NCBI GenBank assembly: GCA_037954325.1
Contig: JBBMNZ010000001.1
Coordinates: 8,528,874 to 8,592,873, forward strand
Direction: 5' to 3'
DNA: 64,000 nucleotides
Origin: Fistularia commersonii
Taxonomy: Eukaryota > Chordata > Actinopteri > Syngnathiformes > Fistulariidae
Shown here piece by piece: positions 10,200 to 21,428 of the stretch (position 1 is the first letter of the stretch; every line of letters begins with the position of its first letter). A program made the translations under genes and the position numbers. The notes beneath the pieces were generated by a model, which was given only the letters and a program-made list of their open reading frames with translations, ran no database searches and was not told the origin of the DNA.

Positions 10200-10656
10200 T
10201 CAACTTTCTCCATCTACCGCTATTCTCTGTATCCTCCTCTCTCACACCAACTACCTTCATATTCTCTCTCACTACGTCCATAAATCAACTCTGGTCTTCC
10301 CCGAGACCTCCTGCCTGGCAGCTCCAATTCCAGCATCCGTCAACCAATTTATTCACTATCCTCCTCTGTACATGACCGAACTATCTCAGTCTGGCTTCTC
10401 TGACCTTCTCTCCAAAACATCTAACATGTGCTGTTCCTCTGATAGACTCATTCCTGATCCTATCCATCCTGGTCATTCCCAAAGAGAACCTCAACATCTT
10501 CATCTCTGCAACCTCTAGTTCTGCCTCCTGTCTTTTGGTTATTGTAACAGTTTCTAGGCCATACAGCATCACTGGTCTCACCACTGTCTTGTACACCTTT
10601 ACTTTTATTCTTGCCGATAGTCTTCTATCAGATCGTACCCCTGACACTTTTCTCAA
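10200..10656 (-). pseudogene. RTE copy A, C-terminal domain
   Basis: The frame 10381-10656 reads ARIKVKVYKTVVRPVMLYG followed by the basic, Met/Arg-rich segment found after the fingers-palm of this LINE type. Further frames run to the 3' end. Upstream, a MFADDIVI motif (the catalytic Asp pair) is followed at once by a stop near 10880. Confidence 0.7.
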
Positions 10657-10946
10657 CCCATTCCAACCTGCTTGGACCCGTCTCTACACCTCTTTTCCAC
10701 ACTCTGTTGCTCTGGACTGTTGACCCCAAGTACCTGAAGTCCCCCAACTTCTTGCCTGCCGCTCCCTGTAGCCTCACCGTTCCACCCGAGTTCCCCTTAT
10801 TCACTCACATATATTCTGTCTTGCTGCGACTAACTTTCATTCCTCTCCTTTCCAGAGCATACCTCCACCTCTCTAGATTTTCTAGAAAATCACAATGTCA
10901 TCTGCAAACATCATGGTCCATGGGGAATCCTGACTCACCTCATCTG

Positions 10947-11393
10947 TCAGCCTGTCCCTCTATAGTTGCCACAATTCTGCACATCCCCTTCATTCTTAAA
11001 AATAGGCACCATCACACTTTGTCTCCATTCTTCAGGCACCTTCTCACTCTCTAAGATCCTCTTGAATAATCTAGTCAGAAAATATACCGCTGCCTCTCCT
11101 AGACACTTCCGCACCTCCACAGGTATACCATCAGGACCAACTGCTTTTCCACTCTTCATCCTCTTCAAAGGCTTCCTCCCTTCACTTTTACTAATCTCTG
11201 CTACTTTGTGGTCCACAATAGTCACCTCTTCTACCCTTGCCTCTCTTTCATTTTCCCCATTCATCAGCTCTTCAAAGTACTCTTTCCATCTTCCCTTCAC
11301 TCTTCTTGCATCTGTCAATACATTTCCCTCTCTATCCTTAATCACCCGGACCCATTGTACATCCTTTCCATCTTTATCTCTCTGTTTCGCCAA
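10947..11393 (-). pseudogene. RTE copy A, start of reverse transcriptase
   Basis: The frame reads a linker and then SGKAVGPDGIPVEV, VPIFKNEGDVQNC and NYRG. These are reverse transcriptase motifs 0-2 of non-LTR elements. It then jumps to sequence just before the FADD motif, so about 500 bp of palm are deleted. At its upstream end the frame meets the LTR-A fragment. Confidence 0.72.
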
Positions 11394-11398
11394 CCTGT

Positions 11399-11725
11399 TG
11401 TCAGGGTCTCACACACCTGGGCCCAATTGGTAATCTGTGCCAACCCAATAAAGAGCAGCGGCACGCTCTGCTCGGGGCCGGGGAATTGGCGAGGGATCGA
11501 GAAGGCTCGAGAGGGCTCGAAGGAAGAAGCGACTAAAGGGCCCAGGGTTGAAGGATTGTGTGGCCCTTCCTGTAACCCTGCCTGTCGCCCTTCCTGTAAC
11601 CCTGCCTGTCGCCCTTCCTGTAACCCTGCCTGGGGCCCTTCCTGTAACTCTGCCTGGGGCCCTTCCTGAGATCCTTCCTGAGACCCTGTCCTGGTGAGAC
11701 CCTGCCCTTCCTGCAACCCACTTCC
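11399..11725 (+). repeat. LTR-A fragment, copy 2
   Basis: It starts TGTCAGGGTCTCACAC, the same start as 61330, and shares the AAAGAGCAGCGGCACGCTCTG block. The right end of the LTR (GGTGGTGTGGTTCCC...GTGACA) is missing. About 170 bp of RTE sequence expected at the junction is missing as well. The insertion was therefore followed by a deletion covering the right border. Confidence 0.7.
11563..11658. repeat. 24-bp minisatellite, four units, in LTR-A
   Basis: Four tandem units of GCCCTTCCTGTAACCCTGCC plus TGTC or TGGG, followed by a degenerate tail to about 11710. In the other LTR-A copies this position holds different repeats: a CCCCGACCCTGC-type repeat at 7670-7780 and GGAA repeats at 61457-61720. 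Confidence 0.85.
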
Positions 11726-11739
11726 TGTATCCCACTTCT

Positions 11740-12730
11740 TCTTTGCTAACCGCTTTCTCTGTATATACTCCTGCACTTCCTCATTCCACAACCAAGTCTC
11801 CTTATCGACTTTCCTTCCAGATGACAGACCAAGTACTCTTCTACCTGTCTCCCTGATAACAGTAGCTGTTGTTGTCCAATCATCTTGAAGCTCACCCTGC
11901 CCACCCAGACCCTTTCTCAACTCCTCCCTGAAAACCACACAACACTCCTCCCTTTTCAGCTTTCACCACTTTGTCCTCTGCTCTACCTTTGTCCTCTTCA
12001 TCTTCCTTGTCACCAGAGTCATCCTACAAACCACCATCCTATGCTGTCTGGCTACACTCTCACCTACAACTACTTTGCAGTCACTGATCTCCTTCAGGTT
12101 ACCTCGTCTATACAAGATGTAGTCTTCCTGCGTGCTCCTACCGCCGCTCTTATAAGTTACCCTATGTTCCTGTTTTTTTCTGGATAAAGGTGTTCACTAC
12201 AGCCATTTCCATCATTTTTTGCAAAATCTGCCACCATCTGTCCCTCTGCATTCCTATCCTTTATACCAAATCTGCCCATCACTTCTTCATCCCCTCTCCT
12301 GCCTTCACCAACATGTCCATTGAAGTCTGCACCAATGACCACTCTCTCATTTCTGGGAATATTCTGCATCACTTCATCTAACTCATTCCAGAACTTCTCC
12401 TTCTCTTCAAATTCACATCCCACCTGCAGGGAATAGCCACTAACAACACTGAGCATCACACCTTCAATTTCCAGTTTCAGACTCATAACTCTGACATTCT
12501 TTTCACCTCTAGGACGTTCCTAATAAACTCCTCCTTCAAGATAACTCCTACTCCATTTCTGTTCTTGTCAGTACCATAATAGTACAACTTAAAGCCTGCT
12601 CTCAAGCTTCTAACCTTACTACCTTTCCACCTGGTCCCCTGGACACAGTATATCCACCTTCCTCCTTTGCATCAGGTTGACCAACTCTCTACCTTTTCCT
12701 GTCCTAATCACGATATTCAAAGTCCCTACT
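11740..12730 (-). pseudogene. RTE copy A, endonuclease and linker
   Basis: The minus strand reads, from 12730 down, LRVGTLNIVI, the WKG-type motif, MSLKLEIEGVM, GADFNGHVGEG (near 12300, a conserved endonuclease motif with catalytic Asp and Asn) and the Trp-rich linker (RETGRRVLG, about 11840). Several stops and frameshifts break it. The endonuclease would nick target DNA to prime reverse transcription. Confidence 0.75.
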
Positions 12731-12906
12731 CTCAGTCCCAGGTTCTTTCCTTTCCTCCTCTCTCTCTGCTTCCAAACACGCGCTCCTCCTATTCTTCTTG
12801 TTCTTGTTTTTCGACCTACAGTAGCCCAATTTCCATAAGTGCCGGCACAGGGAGACACTGCTTCGTGCCCCCCCCAAGGCAGGATTGGGGAGACATGGGC
12901 CAGTGC

Positions 12907-13515
12907 CCCTCCAGAATAAAAAAAAGAGTCCAGCCCCTTTCGGGACGCCTGGTTCCAGACCCCACGCTGTGCGTTGAGATGAATCCAACTATATCTAGTC
13001 ATAATCTCTCAGCTTCGCACACCAGCTTGGGCTCCTTCTCCCTCCCCAGAGAGGTGACATTCCATGTTCCAAGAGCCAGCTTCTGCAGCTGAGGATTGGA
13101 CTGCTAAGGTACCCCCCTCCGGCTACCGCCAGGGCTCACGCTGCACCTGACCACCTTGGCCCTTCCTATGGTTGGTGAGCTCAGGGGAAGAGGGACCCAT
13201 GTTTTTCCTTCAGACTGTGCCCTATAAAGTAAAGTAAAGTCATGGCCACCAGGCACTCGCCATCGAGCCCTGTCCCCACACCTGGCTCCAGGTGGGGCCC
13301 CAGTGACCCGCGCCTGGGCAATGGAAAACTGGGTACAATGATTGTCTTCTTCATGGGAGGGTGGTCATCTGAGACACACTTTGTCTGGTCCCTCACCTGG
13401 GACCAGTTTGCCTCGGGTGACCATTCAAGGGGCATAAAACCCCTGACAATATAGCTCCCAGGATCACTGAGACATGCAAACCCCTCCACCACGGTAAGGT
13501 GGCAGCTCACAGAGG
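12907..13515 (-). pseudogene. LINE-F 5' region
   Basis: On the minus strand it reads GTWNV- and STHS-like segments (an endonuclease start near 12990-13060). Upstream is a long GC-rich leader with an open frame (13181-13510). It is continuous in order and orientation with 9758-10140, and the RTE copy sits between. A second, 3' portion of the same LINE type is at 18235-19620. Confidence 0.6.
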
Positions 13516-14405
13516 GGACAAATTAATGCCAAGTGTGTTAAAAATTGTTTAAAATGTAATCAATGATTTCACATGAGATACTTTCTGAACATGGCAGTGC
13601 TCTAAAGGAAATCATAACAAGATGGAGGGCACTCCAGGAAAGGAGGAAAAAAATCCACAAAATGTGAAGCCATATGGTTGATAAGAATAAGGTTTCAGTG
13701 ATTTGTGCAGCCCCTTAAGTAATGACTCAAGATCAAATGCCAAGGCACTGAAAATACTGAAATTAGCACTTATCATAAGACTGTTATTTAGACACTACTT
13801 TTAACTTTTCTGACAATACCCAGCCACTTGCGAATTAGGGGCAACCAAAGCTACCATCTGCAGTCAGTATTTAATCTGACTGAACCGAAGTAGAGAATTT
13901 GACAGTTTTTTCCTTGTCTTTGTACTCTTTACTGTGTCAGGGTAGATATGTCAGGCAAGGCAGCAGACAATAGCTTCAATTCCTTGCTAATGCAAACATT
14001 CCAGTGTCTCTGCTGTCATTGTGCATGCATGAGACTGAATGCAGTGTCTGTGTGTGAATTTGCATGTACAGTTTATGTGCTGAGATGGAGTTATAACATA
14101 GGCCACTGCAAATACATGGATCAAACTTGACATTGTGAAAAATTGAATTTAACATTCTGTCACTATGTCAATGTGATGCATGTCTGCAGGGCGGGGCATT
14201 TAAAATCCAGCTTGATTGCTTCGTGTGTTGTATGGATGTGCTTCGTGATGCCTTACTATCTCGGCATTTTTGGATTGACAGGGTGTAACTGATACTTGTG
14301 ATCAGAAGGAGTTAACTGCAGAAATGTGGAAATGTTGGAAAATAGCTTCAATAGCACTCCAAGATTTTGAAGAGCAACATATATATTTTTTTTTTTTAAA
14401 TAAAT
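13516..14405. other. No recognisable gene
   Basis: The sequence has average composition, a short T run at 14383-14396 and no frame that resembles a known protein. The small frame at 13948-14130 has no recognisable features. Confidence 0.4.
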
Positions 14406-14997
14406 GAAGATTCTAGTGACATGCAGTCAGTAGAGGCAGGTGAGGCCGGGCCTCACCTGGCATAATGGAAAAAAAAAATGTAAAATGAAAAAATAATTTG
14501 AATGGTTCTATTCATTCAGTGAGTTGTACTATAAAGTTATTTTCAACCTAACTTCACCCATTTTTAGTCATTGTTTTTCAAAATCGCTGAAAAAAAAATC
14601 CCATTTAGCGTTATGAAGAAGAGCCGTGCGGTGACACGGCAGCCAGCAGAGCCCACTATACCCAGCGCAATAACTGCACTGCCATGCTATGCAGCTGAGA
14701 CCGTATTGCTGTCTCTGTGGATGTCACAATTAAAATTTTCAAACACTTTAAGCACTAATATGTGAACTAAATTTCCATACTTTAGCTGATGTGTATTTTT
14801 TTTTCCGTCGAAACCTGTAACGTGTTTCTCGTTCCGAGCGATCGTAAAGCGGCAGCAAAGACACACTAAGTGAGGCATGCAGTGACGGGGCCTCATGGTT
14901 GGGGGCACTGGCAATCCCAGGGATCCTTTTTACTACTCGGCTGAAGAATAATAGAATTTGCAATAGCAAGCTACTGTAAACAGTTACCAAGTCAAGT

Positions 14998-15106
14998 TGT
15001 TTTTTTTTTTTTCTCCTTTATTTAACCAGGAAAGTCCCATTGAGATTAAAAACCTCTTTTTCAAAGGAGTCCTGGACAAGAGGCAGCAAAAGAAAAAGAA
15101 GTACAG
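14998..15106. repeat. Short interspersed repeat nested in hAT copy 2
   Basis: A T run is followed by CTCCTTTATTTAACCAGGAA and a GTCCCATTGAGATTAAAAAC block, a common fish repeat sequence. In copy 1 of the hAT the flanking bases are continuous (AAGTCAAG then CATCCAGG), which shows that this piece is an insertion. An AAGT duplication at its edges is possible. Confidence 0.65.
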
Positions 15107-15148
15107 CCATCCAGGTATTTTTTCCTCTTGCTTGGCTTTATTTCCAAA

Positions 15149-15394
15149 ATGGAGGATTACATAGCTAAACTGAAAGAATTTTCTAAACTGGACTTTCAGT
15201 TGAAGCAGGAGATAATAAGTAAGGGCAGACCGACGCCGGTGCTAACGGATTCGCTTCAGACCAGGAGACCGAAGACTTGGTCTGTTCAAACGGAGTGGTA
15301 CACACAAAAAGGCTGGCTGTGTGGATGTCCAGTAAGAGAGTGCCTTTTCTGCTTTTCCTGCATTCTTTTCTCAACTTCTGACAATCAAACATGA
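15149..15394 (+). pseudogene. hAT transposase N-terminus (TTF zinc finger)
   Basis: An 81-codon frame from MEDYIAKLKEF runs through WLCGC...LFCFSC to a stop. It is nearly identical to the minus-strand frame at 5340-5588. After the stop, hAT-like coding sequence (LALNEQQRLNIS) continues in another frame to about 15520 and then meets the deletion point. Confidence 0.75.
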
Positions 15395-15779
15395 GCGGTC
15401 GGCCACTCACATTCAAAGTCAAATCGCACTAATACATTTGGGAGGTCCAATATAGATTTGGCTTTGAATGAACAGCAAAGACTCAACATCAGCATCCACA
15501 ATGCTAAGGTAAAGGAAAACCACTCAGCGCCACTCAGTGGTGCATGGACTTTCTTTATAAGTAAAGGTAAGAGATAATAGCATTTTTTTATGTGATTTTT
15601 TCTACGCTACACTTTGTATATGTAAAGAATGCTCATATGATATCTTAAACAAAACACGTTAACTGCTGTCGATAAAATGGTGAATAAGCGAACCCATAGG
15701 GTTCATATGTTTGTAAATCTGCCTGATGACGTCAGTGCCTCACCAGCCATGAACCTCACCGCACGTCACTGGAAGATTC

Positions 15780-16899
15780 ATCAAGGGCAGTCATTGTTGG
15801 TGACTTTTGTGATGTTACCAAAATGAATTAAGATGCTTTAACAACTAATGCTGACGTCAGTTGAATTCATATGTTCATATAAAACTCATCACTGCCCACA
15901 TCATCTTTCACCAAATTATGAAAACTGCAAGAATGATTATTTACATAGACATTTCAGCTCACTGTTCTTGGGTTTCTCCTTCACTGCTTTGTGGCCCAAT
16001 GCCAGCTCCTGAGGAGTGTGTTGTTCTAGTCATTCTGATTTTTATGATCCTTGCAGTCACGCTTCATCCTTTAGGAATACAATTAGTACCTTCTCTATGA
16101 TAATTTCACATTCACACATAAAGGATAGTGTTAGCTAACTCTAATGTGATGGGATCTCTCATTGTAAAAGGTTTTGATGGAAACTGAAATTTAATTAAGC
16201 TTGTTATTATTATATTATTATTATATTATATTCATTATTGTAAGCCATATTCATCAAAATAAAGACATAGAGGCTTTAAATATATCAGACTTTTTGTAAT
16301 GAAACTATATGCTCTATGAGTTTCGCTTTCTGAAACGAGTTACAAAAATATCAAACTTTTCCACATTCTAATCCTTTGAGATGTCTCTGTAAAAACAGCC
16401 TCTGTGTTTTATGGCCTCAATGACACTCGGCACTCAGCTGCCCAGATTCACCAGTACACTTTGCAGTATGTTCTTGTCAGCTAACTGTGTGTGTTTAGTT
16501 GCAACCCTGAACTGAAAACTTTCAGCTTTGTGTTCTGAGCTCATTTAAAGCTTCAGATGAAATTAGTTTCTCAGGGCTATTGTGAACAGTATTAAGAGAT
16601 TAGACAACAACCAAGTGTTGGTTGATATGTTCTTGGATATTGTAGATCACACAGCGTATGTTTATTTTATTTTGCTTTATTTTATACTGGGAAAATAAGC
16701 ATGTCATATAAAAGGGGTGTCTATTGCCATTGCACTACAAAGAAAAGCCAGTCTGTATCAGATGCAGCCTGAAAGGATGATCTGGATCCCCCTGGCTGTG
16801 GGCTTTGAGCCACTCACACTCATAGGGAAGGAGCTTGAGTTGAGCAAGGTGCGTAAGGCCTAGACTCTAGGCCTTAGAGGATCTGGCTTGACAGAGTTG
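15780..16899. other. No recognisable gene; AT-rich repeat at 16200-16250
   Basis: Contains an ATT/TATTA simple repeat around 16203-16250. I see no frame of known type. The 79-codon frame at 15861-16100 is hydrophobic but has no family signature. Confidence 0.4.
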
Positions 16900-17180
16900 A
16901 GATCATCTAAACACACAGCTTAGGCTCTAGAACTAGTCTTCTTGAGAGAGGTTAGACTCCCTCCCACTATGAGGATGCCCAAAGTTAGAGGTACTGAAGT
17001 TTTGGTATATTTATTGCAACCCTCTTCTGTGATTGTCCAGGTGGACAAGAGAGTAGCCTCCCTCAACTTTCATGTGGTAGGATGGGTTCTTACTGTTTGT
17101 ATATATGCACTGAATAGACAGGTCAAAATTACCGCCCCCTTTAGAGTCCTTGGGTGCTAGAGAGTACCTCTGTCAGGACA
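16900..17180 (+). pseudogene. LINE endonuclease remnant (LINE-F-like)
   Basis: One frame reads DKRVASLNFHVVGWVLTV, close to the 'ERVASL.L.V...LTVV' strand of the LINE-F endonuclease. The flanks are too decayed to place ends. It is a faint remnant. Confidence 0.4.
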
Positions 17181-18230
17181 CCCTTGTCCACAGTCTGAAC
17201 TTCTGCTTTGGTAGCTGCCCTTGCATTATGTCCCCTGGATAAGTGGCTAAAGATGGAGTGATTGATACATAAATAAACATGAATGAACAAACTAAAAAAG
17301 TGATATATATATCCACATGGCCACAAGTGCCACTTTGACTTTGCCCTCTCAAAGTGGATGCATTGAATAGCAACAGGATTTTATTATACAAAGTCAGCCA
17401 ATCCTACAAGGCGGAATGATTATAACATCATACTCTATTGGTCCCCCAGGCACACTGAATGTAGTCCAACAAGTCTATCAACTGATGTTAATCCTCAAAC
17501 TGTACTTGTGCAATGTTATACGTCATGTATTGACTGGGGACATGGCAATCAGCATTGTGTGCATCTCTCTCCATTGCAGTGTTTCGCTTCCTTTGTAGCT
17601 CCCACTGGATTTGATTAATCAGTTTTGATGGGTTGACAGCAACAAAATACATATATATATATGCACACATCATCGGATACTGCAGTGTTCCACATGAAAT
17701 ATGACTTTTTAACTGCAAGGATGTATGGGTTCACTAGCCAGGACTCTTTTCTGATGATTTTTTTTTTTTGTCACCCGGTAGTTACTGCTTGAAAAATTGT
17801 AGATTCTTGTCAAAAAAATGTAAATCTGACAGAACCATGAACAGTGGGTGGCAATATTACCCCATTTATTAACAGTGTGTATTCACTGACAGGGATTTTT
17901 TTGTTTTACCCCACTGTTTTAATTAGCATAGAATAGTAAAATAGCTGTAAAAGGGGGACTTTTTTCTTCAGTGAATGATTTACCTGTCAAACACAGCTGA
18001 AAACACAAATATTTGCAATGAATATTACAAGTACATCTACTATTACTTATATTTCTTTGAATTTTCAGATAATTAAAAAATAAACACCTAATCAAAAAAG
18101 ATGCAGGAAACCTATATTTACTCTTAAAGTAAGCAAAATACAAATAATTAGCACACTGATACTTGTGAAAAGGTACAGATTGATAGGATGCAGAAGTTAT
18201 TCACAATATTGCACAATAATTGACTGCAAG
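17181..18230. other. No recognisable gene
   Basis: AT-rich sequence with a short (AT)n tract at 17650-17662 and a T run at 17760-17769. No reading frame of known type is visible. Confidence 0.4.
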
Positions 18231-18234
18231 TCGT

Positions 18235-19620
18235 TTTAGTGTGCAGTGGGTGTAAATTCAACCCATCCATCCTCTGAAGCTTATCTGTAGTTGGGTCGCA
18301 CGGGCAGCAGCTGGAACAGGGAGGCCCAGACTTCCCTCTCCCCAGCCACATGGTACAGCTCTTCCAGGACAATCCCAATGTGTCTCGAGGCCAGCCTAGA
18401 GACACAGTCTCTCCATTGTGTCCTGGGTCCTCCCTGTGGCCTCCTCCCAGATGGACGTGCCCAGAATACCTCCCCTGGGAGGCGTATAGGAGGCATCTGG
18501 ATCAGATGCCCGAACCACCTCATCTGACTACTCTCTATACGGAGGAGCATTGTGTCTATTCTGAGCTCTTCCCAGATGGCCAAACTTCTTACCTTTAACT
18601 CTTAGGGAGAGTCCTACCCCCCTGCAGAGACAATTTCAGCCAATTTAATTCTTTCTGTCACGACCCACAGCTTGTGACCTTAAGCAAGGGTAGGAACATA
18701 GATTGACCAGTAAATTGAGGGCTTCCCCTTCTGGTTCAGCTTTTCCTTCACCATGACATACCGGAGAGTCTGCATCACTGCAGACGCTGCACCAATCCCC
18801 CTGTCGATCTCCCACTCCATAATTCCCTTTGTCATGAACAAGAGATACTTGAACTCCTCCGCTTGGGGAACCACCTGGAGTCGCACTCCACCTGTTTCCA
18901 GTTGAGTACCATGGTCTCGGATTTGGAGGTGCTGATCCAGTTCACATTCAGCTGAGAAACCGCTCCAGTGAGAGCTGGAGATCATGGACTGATGAAGACA
19001 ACAGAGCCGCCAATCTGCAAAGTGTAGAGACTCGATCCTCTGCCCACCAAACCGGATCCCCTTGACACCCTGGCTGTGCCAAGAAATTCTGTCCATGAAA
19101 GTTATGAACAGAATCGGTGACAAAAGGCAGCCCTGGTGGAGTCCAACTCCACCGGAAACAAATCTGACTTACAACTGGCAATGCATACCATGACGTGGGT
19201 CATACAGGGACTAAACAGCCCGTATGACAGGGTTTAGTACCCCATATTCCCATATCACTCCACACAGGATTGCTCTCAAGCCATGGACAAATGCCCTCTC
19301 CAAACCCCTGAAAAACATGGTGACTGGTTGGGTAAACTCCCACGCCCCCTCGAAGACCCTGCTGAAGGTATAGAGCTGGTCCACTGTTACAAGACCAGGG
19401 CAAAAATCACACTGCTCCTCCTGGATCCAAGGTTTAACAGCGCGGCAGACCCTCCTCTCCAGCGCCGCTGGATAGACCTTCCCACGGAGGCTGTGGAGTG
19501 TGATACCAATGTAGTTGTGGCATACCCTCCTATCCCCCTTTTTAAAAAGGGGGGATCGCCACCCCAGTCTGTCAGTCCAGCAGCACTGTCCCTGACGTCC
19601 ACACAATTCTGCAGAGGCAT
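18235..19620 (-). mobile_element. LINE-F copy 2, 3' half
   Basis: On the minus strand the order is reverse transcriptase start (LFKKGDRRVC, about 19540), EEQCDF/TVDQLY (19390), MSPILFITFMDRIS (19120), the FADD position, EEFKYL (18850), IDRGIGAASAVM (18790), and a C-terminal RLPGEVFWARPSGRRP segment (18480). The catalytic motif reads FADW, so the second Asp is lost. The 3' end lies near 18240, where the usual CCATCCATCC tail appears. The element is 5'-truncated and broken. Confidence 0.78.
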
Positions 19621-20255
19621 GTCAGCCAGGACAGACCTTGAGGAACCCAGGGATGAGATCCACCCTGTGTGTAAAGTGTTATATGTTTATTTTATGACAG
19701 CTGGTCCAGATGCAGTAAGCTGTTTTCCATACTAATGGAAAATACTTTAAAATTTCAGACAGATACACATTAAAGGGATGGCAGTCAAAGTGAGTGTGAT
19801 GCCTCAATCTTAACAAGACATAATGGATTAAGTTTAAAAATGCATCACTCACTGAGGGTAGGCTTCTCCATTTTTAAAATGTGATCATTTATTAATCTAT
19901 TTTACTTCACTGTGCAGCTCAGCCACTTGGAGAACCAACAGTCATTGTCCAAATTGTTGTGCAGGAAACCTATTTGAAGCCAAAGAGTCCTCAGTTATTT
20001 TATGTGTGTCCCTTCCCTGTTCCCTTTTCACCTGAGGCATAATGTTCTAAGTACTGACTCATTCATGACATTTGTCAGCTGTCAGTCTTTTTTATAGTAA
20101 ACAAAAAGAAAGAGTAGTATCAAGAGGTCTTTGGTGAACATAGGTCTTAGAAGTTGAGTTAAGCTACCTTTCCAAATCATACTGAATGCTGGGAGCTGAA
20201 GTAAACATCATCAAATTTCAACTGGCATGCAATCAGCTTATCAGGGACATTAAAA
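19621..20255. other. No recognisable gene
   Basis: No family resemblance in any frame. This stretch lies between the LINE-F copy and the LTR-X copy. Confidence 0.4.
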
Positions 20256-21064
20256 TGTCAGTTTTTGTGGCTACTGCCACGGGACCAGACTTTGTTGTCT
20301 CAATGTGTTCAGGGAAAAAACGTCACAACAGCCAGGAACTAATCAAGCAAGAATGGTTTATTCAAAGTCAGGAAAATTCACTTACGAGATATCCCGGGCC
20401 AGAATGAATGTCACCCCAAGAGGATCGTTCGGCTCCTCTAGACACCCGCTGGGACGCATCCAGTCGAACGTGTAGATGAAGAAGTTCTGGCCCCGATCCA
20501 AAGGATCAGGCTCATTTTATACCTCTTGGCCAAAGGGTCGGAGGAAGTCCTGATAATGACTTCCCTGACCCCCCCGGTTTTACGCTCTCTAGGAGTGCGG
20601 GCATCTGGGGTGCGGGGCCTCGTAAGACTGCGCTTCGATCAAAGCTGTTGGTCAGAGGAAGTCCTGATAAACTTCTCCTGACCCCTGGTTTATGCTCTCT
20701 TGGAATGTGAGCGCCTGGGTTGTGTAAAACCGTGCTTTGATCGAAGTCGCGGTTTGGAAGAAGTCCTGATAAACCTCTCCTGACCGCCAGGCTCTGGTCG
20801 ATTATCCACAGGGGGTGTCATTGGAAAAGCAGGGTAGTGCATTCCTTCACATTACATGATGGGGTCTCGCAGTTACATTTTAACAGTCTTTGCAATTGAT
20901 AGTGAAATAATGATGTGAGGTTGGAGATTCTATAATTTGACTTAGGAGATTTTGCAAGTCCCTCTCTTGACGTGAGCATCCTCGCGTCACACAAGGACTA
21001 CAATCAAAATAAACGGTAAATACAATGAATGTATGTAAACACAATGCATTATAATCATGACGGT
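20256..21064 (-). repeat. Solo LTR, family LTR-X, copy 2
   Basis: About 809 bp, strongly similar to 37396-38204 along its whole length and in the same orientation. On the minus strand there is a TATA box (GTATAAAATG at 20516-20523) and a poly(A) signal (AATAAA at 20357-20362). A block of about 110 bp with the AGGACTTCCTC motif is repeated three times within it (about 20520-20790). No primer site or coding sequence is attached, and no clean target duplication was found. Confidence 0.68.
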
Positions 21065-21147
21065 ATAGTCTAACAAAAACACTCAAAGTCCTTTTTGCAC
21101 AGGCAGGTGTAGACTTGGAGGGGGATACTTAATGAGCCACAAAGTCA

Positions 21148-21219
21148 CACCTCCCAAACATATGTTAATGCTGCATCCATTCCACTCACTCACCTCCCAA
21201 ACATATGTTAATGTTGCAT
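21148..21219. repeat. Two direct copies of a 29-bp sequence
   Basis: CACCTCCCAAACATATGTTA plus ATG(C/T)TGCAT occurs at 21148-21176 and 21191-21219, with one base difference. It may be a sub-terminal repeat of the piggyBac-like remnant next to it. Confidence 0.7.
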
Positions 21220-21275
21220 GCAGTCCCCATTTTAAAAACAGACACATCCTCGAGTCCAGTTAGTCAAGCATCGCA

Positions 21276-21428
21276 ATGGCAGCAAGACGACCTACCAAGA
21301 TGTACACTGCTCAGGAAGCCTTAGCTATTTTACAAGCACTTCCAGATGTGGACTCTGGATGTAGTGAAGAAGATTCCTTCATTTGTGAATCAGAGTTTAT
21401 CCCCACCAATTCCTCGTCTGATACGTAA
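21276..21428 (+). CDS. 50-residue ORF, piggyBac-transposase-like N-terminus
   Basis: The frame begins MAARRPTKMYTAQEALAIL and continues with an acidic, Ser-rich stretch (SGCSEEDSF...FIPTNSSSD) before a TAA stop. A 'YTAEEAL' helix followed by an acidic serine-rich segment is typical of the N-terminus of piggyBac-type transposases (PGBD4-like). Nothing of the catalytic domain follows. It could be the remains of a piggyBac MITE or a chance frame. No TTAA borders were fixed. Confidence 0.38.
   Translation: MAARRPTKMYTAQEALAILQALPDVDSGCSEEDSFICESEFIPTNSSSDT

Larger units (their letters stand above)
10141..12906 (-). mobile_element. RTE-like LINE, copy A (nested in LINE-F)
   Basis: The 3' end, on the minus strand, is a CTT/GAA-rich tail at 10146-10165 next to GGGGTCACCACAGCGAGTC (coding for the conserved RCGDP end). 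The 5' end is the GGGAGACA...GGGCCAGTG block at 12845-12905. An AP endonuclease, a linker and a reverse transcriptase can all be recognised, but most of the palm is deleted. The proteins belong to the type often labelled craniofacial development protein 2-like, which derives from BovB/RTE endonucleases. An LTR-A fragment sits inside at 11399. Confidence 0.8.
14414..15771 (+). mobile_element. hAT deletion derivative, copy 2
   Basis: The element is bounded by a perfect 8-bp target duplication GAAGATTC (14406-14413 and 15772-15779). Its ends are TAGTGACATGCAGTC and, reversed, CAGTGACGTGCGGTGAGG. It retains the transposase N-terminus and slightly more of the following coding sequence than copy 1. 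The catalytic core is deleted. A 109-bp foreign repeat sits in its 5' part. Confidence 0.88.

Noticed and set aside
11563..11658. Regular repeats that could suggest a CRISPR array
   Set aside because: The 24-bp units are directly tandem without spacers, and the genome is clearly eukaryotic.
10966..11669. Plus-strand Ser/Leu/Thr-rich open frames of 150 codons
   Set aside because: They are antisense shadows of the RTE ORF; equivalent shadows occur opposite every RTE copy here.
11409..11735. Open frames rich in Gly-Arg-Ala repeats
   Set aside because: They are translations of the 24-bp minisatellite in an LTR fragment, with no start context or family similarity.
19538..19563. Near-perfect palindrome CCCCCTTTTT/AAAAAGGGGGG
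   Set aside because: It coincides with the coding sequence for the conserved FKKGD segment of LINE-F, so codon content is a sufficient explanation.
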